From contig CAKNOA010000004.1 in NCBI GenBank assembly GCA_930990065.1, forward strand, positions 18,789 to 82,788: a DNA stretch of 64,000 nt, written 5' to 3'. The notes beneath the pieces are model-generated. The model ran no database searches and was not told the origin of the DNA. It saw nothing but the letters and a program-made list of their open reading frames with translations. The translations under genes were made by a program, and so were the position numbers. This document shows positions 59,649-64,000 of the stretch, in pieces. Within the stretch, counting starts at the first letter, position 1. Every line of letters starts with the position of its first letter. Source of the stretch: an uncultured Clostridia bacterium (GTDB lineage: Bacteria; Bacillota; Clostridia; Oscillospirales; Acutalibacteraceae).

Positions 59649-61376
59649 ATGAAAGAACTTATGCTTGGTAACAAGGCCGTTGCCCGTGGCCTGTATGAAG
59701 CCGGGTGCTGTGTGATCTCCAGCTACCCCGGTACCCCCAGCACAGAAATTACCGAAGAAGCCGCTTTATACCCCGAAATTTACTGCGAATGGGCGCCCAA
59801 CGAAAAAGTCGCCCTGGAAGTCGCCCACGGCGCCAGCTTGGGCGGCAAGCGCAGCGCTTGCGCGATGAAACACGTGGGACTCAACGTCGCGGCCGACCCA
59901 CTATTTACCATTTCGTACCAAGGCGTATCCGCCGGTCTGGTTATCTGTGTGGCCGATGATCCGGGCATGCATTCGTCGCAAAACGAACAGGATTCCCGCC
60001 ATTACGCTGTTGCGGCCAAAATCCCCATGCTGGAACCCAGCGATTCCGCCGAAGCACGGGCTTTCGCCATGCAGGCGTACGAGATCAGCGAAACATACCA
60101 TACCCCCGTCCTTTTAAAGATGTGTACCCGCATCGCCCACAGCCAAAGCGTGGTGGAAACCGGTGAACGGGTGGAACGGCCGGTAATCCCCTATCAAAAA
60201 GATCCGGCCCGCGTGATGATGACCAAAAACAGCATGCAGGCCCACTACCGGGTGGAACAGCGTACCAAAGATCTGATTACCTATGCCGAAGAAAGCGGCA
60301 TTAACCGCGTAGAAATGGGCAAAGACACTTCGCTGGGGATTATTACCGATTCCACTTGCTACCAGTACGCCCGGGAAGTGTTTGGCGAGGACGCCTGTAT
60401 TTTGAAACTAGGAATGGCGTTCCCTCTGCCGGAAAAACTCATCCGCGACTTTGCATCAAAAGTCGACCGTCTGCTGGTTGTCGAAGAACTTGACCCCATT
60501 ATTGAGGATCACTGCCGCCGATTGGGGCTCGCGGTTCACGGCAAAGATATGCTTCCCATGGTGGGTGAATTCTCCCAGGGGCTGTTAGCCAAAGCGGTGG
60601 GCCGTCCGGTTCCCGAAAGTATATCCCTCCCCGATGACATTCCGGCCCGGCCGCCGGTTATGTGTGCCGGCTGCCCGCACCGCGGTATTTTCTACACCCT
60701 GTCGAAAAATAAATGTATGGTATATGGCGACATCGGCTGCTACACCTTGGGCACCATGGCGCCGCTTTCGGCTATGGACCTAAACGTCTGCATGGGGGCC
60801 TCCTGTTCGGGGCTTCATGGGTTTAATAAGGCCCGGGGCGAAGAAAGCGAACACCACAGTGTAGCCGTCATCGGCGACTCCACGTTTGCCCATTCCGGTA
60901 TTACCGGTATTACCGATATTGCCTATAACCAAAGTAACTCGACGGTCATTATCCTGGATAACTCCATTACCGGGATGACAGGCCATCAGCAAAACCCCAC
61001 CACCGGTTATAACCTGCGGGGCGAACCCGCCGGGCGTATTGATGTGGAAGCCCTGTGCCGGGCCATTGGCTTCGAACGGGTGCGGGTCGTGGATCCCTAT
61101 GACTTGGCGGAATGTGACCGCGTGCTAAAAGAAGAGCTCGCCGCCAACGCGCCTTCCATTATTATCAGCCGCCGCCCCTGCGTCATGCTCAAAGGGGTGC
61201 CGCATCACGCACCGCTTACCGTTGACCCCGACAAGTGCCGCGGATGCCGGTCTTGTATGCGGATTGGCTGCCCGGCCATCCGCTTCAAAGACGGCAAAGC
61301 ATCCATCGACGAGACGCTGTGCGTCGGGTGCGAAGTCTGTACATCGCTGTGCGCCTTTGATGCGTTTCAAAAGTAA
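59649..61376 (+). CDS. iorA: Indolepyruvate:ferredoxin oxidoreductase, alpha subunit
   Basis: This 575-residue subunit, with IorB, oxidatively decarboxylates aryl pyruvates to aryl-acetyl-CoA while reducing ferredoxin, or runs in reverse. The N-terminal half holds the pyrimidine-binding domain (ISSYPGTPSTEITEE, EWAPNEKVALEVAHGAS). The thiamine-diphosphate domain shows GDIGCYTLG, MGASCSGLHGF and GDSTFAHSGITGI near residues 355-425. The C-terminus is a two-cluster ferredoxin domain with CRGCRSCMRIGCP and CVGCEVCTSLC. AAGGAAGG precedes the start. The layout is standard for IorA. Confidence 0.96.
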   Translation: MKELMLGNKAVARGLYEAGCCVISSYPGTPSTEITEEAALYPEIYCEWAPNEKVALEVAHGASLGGKRSACAMKHVGLNVAADPLFTISYQGVSAGLVICVADDPGMHSSQNEQDSRHYAVAAKIPMLEPSDSAEARAFAMQAYEISETYHTPVLLKMCTRIAHSQSVVETGERVERPVIPYQKDPARVMMTKNSMQAHYRVEQRTKDLITYAEESGINRVEMGKDTSLGIITDSTCYQYAREVFGEDACILKLGMAFPLPEKLIRDFASKVDRLLVVEELDPIIEDHCRRLGLAVHGKDMLPMVGEFSQGLLAKAVGRPVPESISLPDDIPARPPVMCAGCPHRGIFYTLSKNKCMVYGDIGCYTLGTMAPLSAMDLNVCMGASCSGLHGFNKARGEESEHHSVAVIGDSTFAHSGITGITDIAYNQSNSTVIILDNSITGMTGHQQNPTTGYNLRGEPAGRIDVEALCRAIGFERVRVVDPYDLAECDRVLKEELAANAPSIIISRRPCVMLKGVPHHAPLTVDPDKCRGCRSCMRIGCPAIRFKDGKASIDETLCVGCEVCTSLCAFDAFQK

Positions 61377-61388
61377 GGAGGGGTTCTG

Positions 61389-61967
61389 ATGAAAACGGTG
61401 AATATGATGATCGTGGGCGTCGGTGGCCAAGGGTCGCTGCTGGCCAGCAAAGTGCTGGGCCATTTGCTGCTCACCCAGGGCTATGACGTCAAAGTCAGTG
61501 AAGTACACGGTATGAGCCAGCGCGGCGGCAGCGTAGTTACCTACGTTCGGTTTGGTGATAAAGTGTATGCCCCGGTAGTCGATAAAGGCGAGGCGGACTT
61601 TATTGTATCATTTGAAAAACTGGAAGCCGCCCGGTGGCTGTCTCATCTGAAAAAAGGCGGCCGTATTGTGACAAACACCCAGGAAATCGAGCCTATGCCA
61701 GTCATCACGGGTGCCGCTGCTTATCCCGATCATCTCATTGAAAAAATGCAGGAGAAAGGCGTACAGGTTGATGCCCTCGATTGCCTGTCTCTGGCGGAGC
61801 AGGCCGGCTCCTCCAAAGCCGTCAATATTGTGCTTATGGGGCGGCTGTCCCGCTATTTCCCGGATATTCCGGAAGAAGCTTGGCAGGAAGCGCTGACCGC
61901 CTGTGTACCGTCAAAATATCTGGAACTAAACCGCCGTGCTTTTGCATTAGGCCGCGGGGAAATGTGA
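61389..61967 (+). CDS. iorB: Indolepyruvate:ferredoxin oxidoreductase, beta subunit
   Basis: This 192-residue gamma-domain protein partners IorA. It shows NMMIVGVGGQGSLLASKVLGHLL, VKVSEVHGMSQRGGSVVTYVRFG and VNIVLMGRLSRYFPDIPEEAW, diagnostic of the 2-oxoacid oxidoreductase gamma family. It follows iorA by 12 bases behind AAGGAGGGG. The complex is oxygen-sensitive, which agrees with an anaerobic host. A terminator follows. Confidence 0.96.
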   Translation: MKTVNMMIVGVGGQGSLLASKVLGHLLLTQGYDVKVSEVHGMSQRGGSVVTYVRFGDKVYAPVVDKGEADFIVSFEKLEAARWLSHLKKGGRIVTNTQEIEPMPVITGAAAYPDHLIEKMQEKGVQVDALDCLSLAEQAGSSKAVNIVLMGRLSRYFPDIPEEAWQEALTACVPSKYLELNRRAFALGRGEM

Positions 61968-61978
61968 TATATCTTGTC

Positions 61979-62013
61979 AAAAAAGCTGCTAGTGTATCCT
62001 GGCAGCTTTTTGT
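61979..62013 (+). terminator. iorB: Terminator after iorB
   Basis: AAAAAGCTGC pairs with GCAGCTTTTT around a 12-base region and continues into TTGTTT. Confidence 0.82.
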
Positions 62014-62225
62014 TTCTCGAAACTATTCTGTATTTTTTTGAAAAAAGTTCAAACTTTTCTCTTCCAGATATCCTTTCGCCTATCCACCTCGGTGGTATGA
62101 TGAAATCACGGAAAGGGAAGTGCCCTTTAAACGGCCTCTTTCCTTCACTAGACGATCTTTTTTCTTGACAGCTCGGATGACAATCGTCCGCTGCCAAAAT
62201 TTTAAACTAAGGAGAGGTATGTAAA

Positions 62226-63896
62226 ATGAAACACGCAGCAAGAAAAACAACCTCGGTGCTGCTCAGTACCCTGTTGCTGGGGTCCAGCTGCCTGATGGGT
62301 GTATCGGCTGACGAAATCAACACCGACCCGGTTTCTGTGGATACGGAAAATACGTATTATGACAGTGCGGATAAAACGTATCATGTAGCCTTGACCATCA
62401 ATGAAACCGCCGGTGACGATGTTACAGTTGAACTGAGCGACGCTATTGTGGATACTCTGTACACGCAAGTTTCTTACTGGTTGCCGGGCGATTCTTTTCA
62501 AATCCAGGTAACGATTACGAACAATTCTGATAAAGTTTACAAGTATGCAGACAATAGCTTTACCATTACGCCGGCCAAATATGGTGTCTTGAGCGACTTT
62601 ATCGGGTATGATGGAGAAGCAATTCCCTTCGCCTATATTTCCGGTATTGCCACCACAAGCAAAGCCATTTACAAAAATTTGTTTGACAAAAGTGATGACG
62701 GTGACATCACTGCTGCCGACATGTTTGGCATCTATGACAAGTTGGCGGAAAAAAATTACACCGGCGATAACGCTCTGACCGAATATATGCTGGACTATTA
62801 TAACGTCCTTTATCATACGTCGTATGCTACTTGGAATGAACTGGTCGCCGCCAAGCCTTCTCTGGGTGATACCTTTGCCAGCACCGGTAACAACGGATTG
62901 TTTACCATGAGCTACAGCTACATGGAATCCATGTGCGAAGCACATCCGGAAATGGCCCCTTACGTCATGTATGAAGTCATTGACGATACGACAAATCCCG
63001 ATGATCCGACTGTCCGGGTGCAGTTCAAGTGGCCGGAACAGGATTTGGCCGCTTTCAGCTACAATTTTTTCTATCAGGATCTTTTCTCTGCGGCCTATGG
63101 CATGGAAGAATGCGATCAGCTAAACCCCAACCGCAACACATCCTTCACCCGCACCCGCGGTGTTGGCGATTATGCGGATTCCTCCAGTGACCTGTATCAG
63201 CAGACAAATGGCTATTTTGCCTCTCTGGAAAATGCGGATTCCCTGGCAACCGGCGAATCGATCACCTTTGATATGAAGCTGGCGATGGATGGTCCTTATA
63301 CCGGTAACGGCTATATGAACTATAAATTCTCGTTTGCCAATTCCATCGGCTTTACCCGCATCGACACCACGTACCAGGTCGTACACCAGTATTACACCAG
63401 TGTGGACGGCGGCGACTATGAACTGGACGGCACGGTGGTCAGCGATCCGATCTCCGGCATGGTAGGCGATGTCATCAATGCAGCTGACATTGAAAAACTG
63501 CTGCAGTATGGCGACAACGAATACACCTACTATGGCGATAACGGTTCGATTTCCCTCGTACTGGATGCCAGCACCAACCTGGTTATCATTGAATACCACC
63601 GCGATTACACCACGCCGGTCGACCCCGGTGATCCCGATGATCCCAACAACCCCGACAAGCCCGTCGATCCTGACAACCCCGGCGAAGATGTCAACGATCC
63701 TGACATTCCCACCACGGGCGGCACGGATACCAACACCGGCGATAATGGGAACAGTGGCAATGAATCCATCAGCGACGATGAGACGCCCCTGGCGCCGGCT
63801 ACCGGCGACACCAGCAACCTGGCTGTAGTTTTGACGGTCGTGGTTATGGTTTCGGCTCTGGCTGTTGTGGTGCTGCGCAAGAAGGCTCATAACTAA
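62226..63896 (+). CDS. Secreted, sortase-anchored surface protein with a dockerin/EF-hand-like loop
   Basis: This 556-residue protein follows GGAGAGG. It has a signal peptide (STLLLGSSCLMGVSA, cleavage near residue 28), then a large acidic, Tyr-rich extracellular region of no recognised family. Residues 154-165, DKSDDGDITAAD, match a calcium-binding EF-hand/dockerin loop, followed by MFGIYDKL as in a dockerin helix; only one copy is seen. An Asp/Pro linker (DPGDPDDPNNPDKPVDPDNP) precedes the cell-wall sorting signal: APATGD (residues 523-528), a hydrophobic segment and RKKAHN. APATG differs from LPXTG by its first residue. It is probably linked to peptidoglycan. The terminator behind iorB separates it from that operon. 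Confidence 0.82.
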   Translation: MKHAARKTTSVLLSTLLLGSSCLMGVSADEINTDPVSVDTENTYYDSADKTYHVALTINETAGDDVTVELSDAIVDTLYTQVSYWLPGDSFQIQVTITNNSDKVYKYADNSFTITPAKYGVLSDFIGYDGEAIPFAYISGIATTSKAIYKNLFDKSDDGDITAADMFGIYDKLAEKNYTGDNALTEYMLDYYNVLYHTSYATWNELVAAKPSLGDTFASTGNNGLFTMSYSYMESMCEAHPEMAPYVMYEVIDDTTNPDDPTVRVQFKWPEQDLAAFSYNFFYQDLFSAAYGMEECDQLNPNRNTSFTRTRGVGDYADSSSDLYQQTNGYFASLENADSLATGESITFDMKLAMDGPYTGNGYMNYKFSFANSIGFTRIDTTYQVVHQYYTSVDGGDYELDGTVVSDPISGMVGDVINAADIEKLLQYGDNEYTYYGDNGSISLVLDASTNLVIIEYHRDYTTPVDPGDPDDPNNPDKPVDPDNPGEDVNDPDIPTTGGTDTNTGDNGNSGNESISDDETPLAPATGDTSNLAVVLTVVVMVSALAVVVLRKKAHN

Positions 63897-64000
63897 ACAA
63901 AATAAATAAGAATTTTTCCTCACAACAAGAAAAAAGCCCTCGCCACATGAACCGCCCCAGATTGTGCAGACAGCACAAAAAGAGCCCCCTGTGCGGGAAT
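63897..64000. other. Window end, no gene recognised
   Basis: This contains a short inverted pair (TTGTGC and GCACAA around 63961-63977) without a T-run. Nothing else can be supported before the edge. Confidence 0.4.

Noticed and set aside
62166..62171. TTGACA as the -35 of the surface protein promoter
   Set aside because: No -10 element lies 16-18 bases downstream; the promoter of this gene remains unassigned.
1..64000. CRISPR array, tRNA/rRNA genes, phage or insertion sequence
   Set aside because: No spaced identical repeats, cloverleaf genes, integrase or transposase motifs were seen. The only exact tandem repeat is the coding one at 20.8 kb.

Overview
The window looks like chromosomal DNA of a spore-forming, anaerobic member of the Clostridia, most likely Oscillospirales/Oscillospiraceae from an animal gut. 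The evidence is the rimP-nusA-rnpM-ylxQ-infB-rbfA operon in Firmicutes order, a spoVT gene, a class B sortase, a YesMN/CUT1 sugar module, a VanW/YoaR surface protein, an indolepyruvate:ferredoxin oxidoreductase, strong AGGAGG-type ribosome binding sites and moderately high GC judged by eye. I see no rRNA, tRNA, CRISPR array, insertion sequence or prophage gene. Most of the window is ordinary core genome.

Layout. (1) 1-6.9 kb, minus strand: two CUT1 sugar-transport permeases (the first cut by the window edge), preceded by an operon of an XRE regulator, a GH43 glycosidase, a YesN-type response regulator and a YesM-type sensor kinase. This is a polysaccharide-utilisation module with candidate direct-repeat operators at its transporter promoter. 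(2) 6.9-9.3 kb: a gene-poor stretch with a possible small RNA, then an HtrA-type membrane protease. (3) 9.4-13.7 kb: a vitamin B6 locus of a MocR/PdxR regulator divergent from a pyridoxamine kinase, a DUF436 protein, the PLP-homeostasis protein YggS, and an ECF transporter S component broken by a frameshift. (4) 13.7-15.7 kb: an M-box Mg2+ riboswitch with promoter and terminator, then mgtE. (5) 15.8-24.3 kb: DAHP synthase, an acetyltransferase, glutamine-dependent NAD synthetase, a GT2 glycosyltransferase, a VanW-family protein, a glycolipid-type GT28 glycosyltransferase and a Fur-family regulator. (6) 24.4-30.3 kb: cysteine desulfurase, thiI, cinA and sortase B, followed by argF with an ARG-box-like promoter.

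(7) 30.4-37.3 kb: phosphoglucomutase, a YfcE-type phosphodiesterase, a cassette of three unrecognised small proteins, a bitopic acidic membrane protein, proBA and a small membrane protein. (8) 37.5-48.6 kb, minus strand: the translation/RNA superoperon rimP-nusA-rnpM-ylxQ-infB-rbfA-nrnA-truB-ribF, followed by rpsO and pnp. A hairpin lies between the rimP promoter and the rimP start. (9) 48.6-54.3 kb: spoVT, two tandem sugar-binding lipoprotein genes both disrupted by frameshifts, an aminotransferase and an SseB-family protein. (10) 54.4-62 kb: a sodium:solute symporter, an amidohydrolase overlapping type I idi, and an operon of an AMP-forming acyl-CoA ligase, a TrpR-like YerC protein and iorAB. 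That operon should interconvert aryl acids, aryl-acyl-CoAs and aryl-pyruvates. (11) 62.2-63.9 kb: a secreted, sortase-anchored surface protein with one dockerin/EF-hand-like loop.

The strongest candidates for something undescribed are the three-small-protein cassette (32782-33727), the ligase/TrpR-like/iorAB operon (57.5-62 kb), the dockerin-loop surface protein, and several candidate RNA leaders and operators. All functions are read from sequence patterns and family knowledge. No database search was run.
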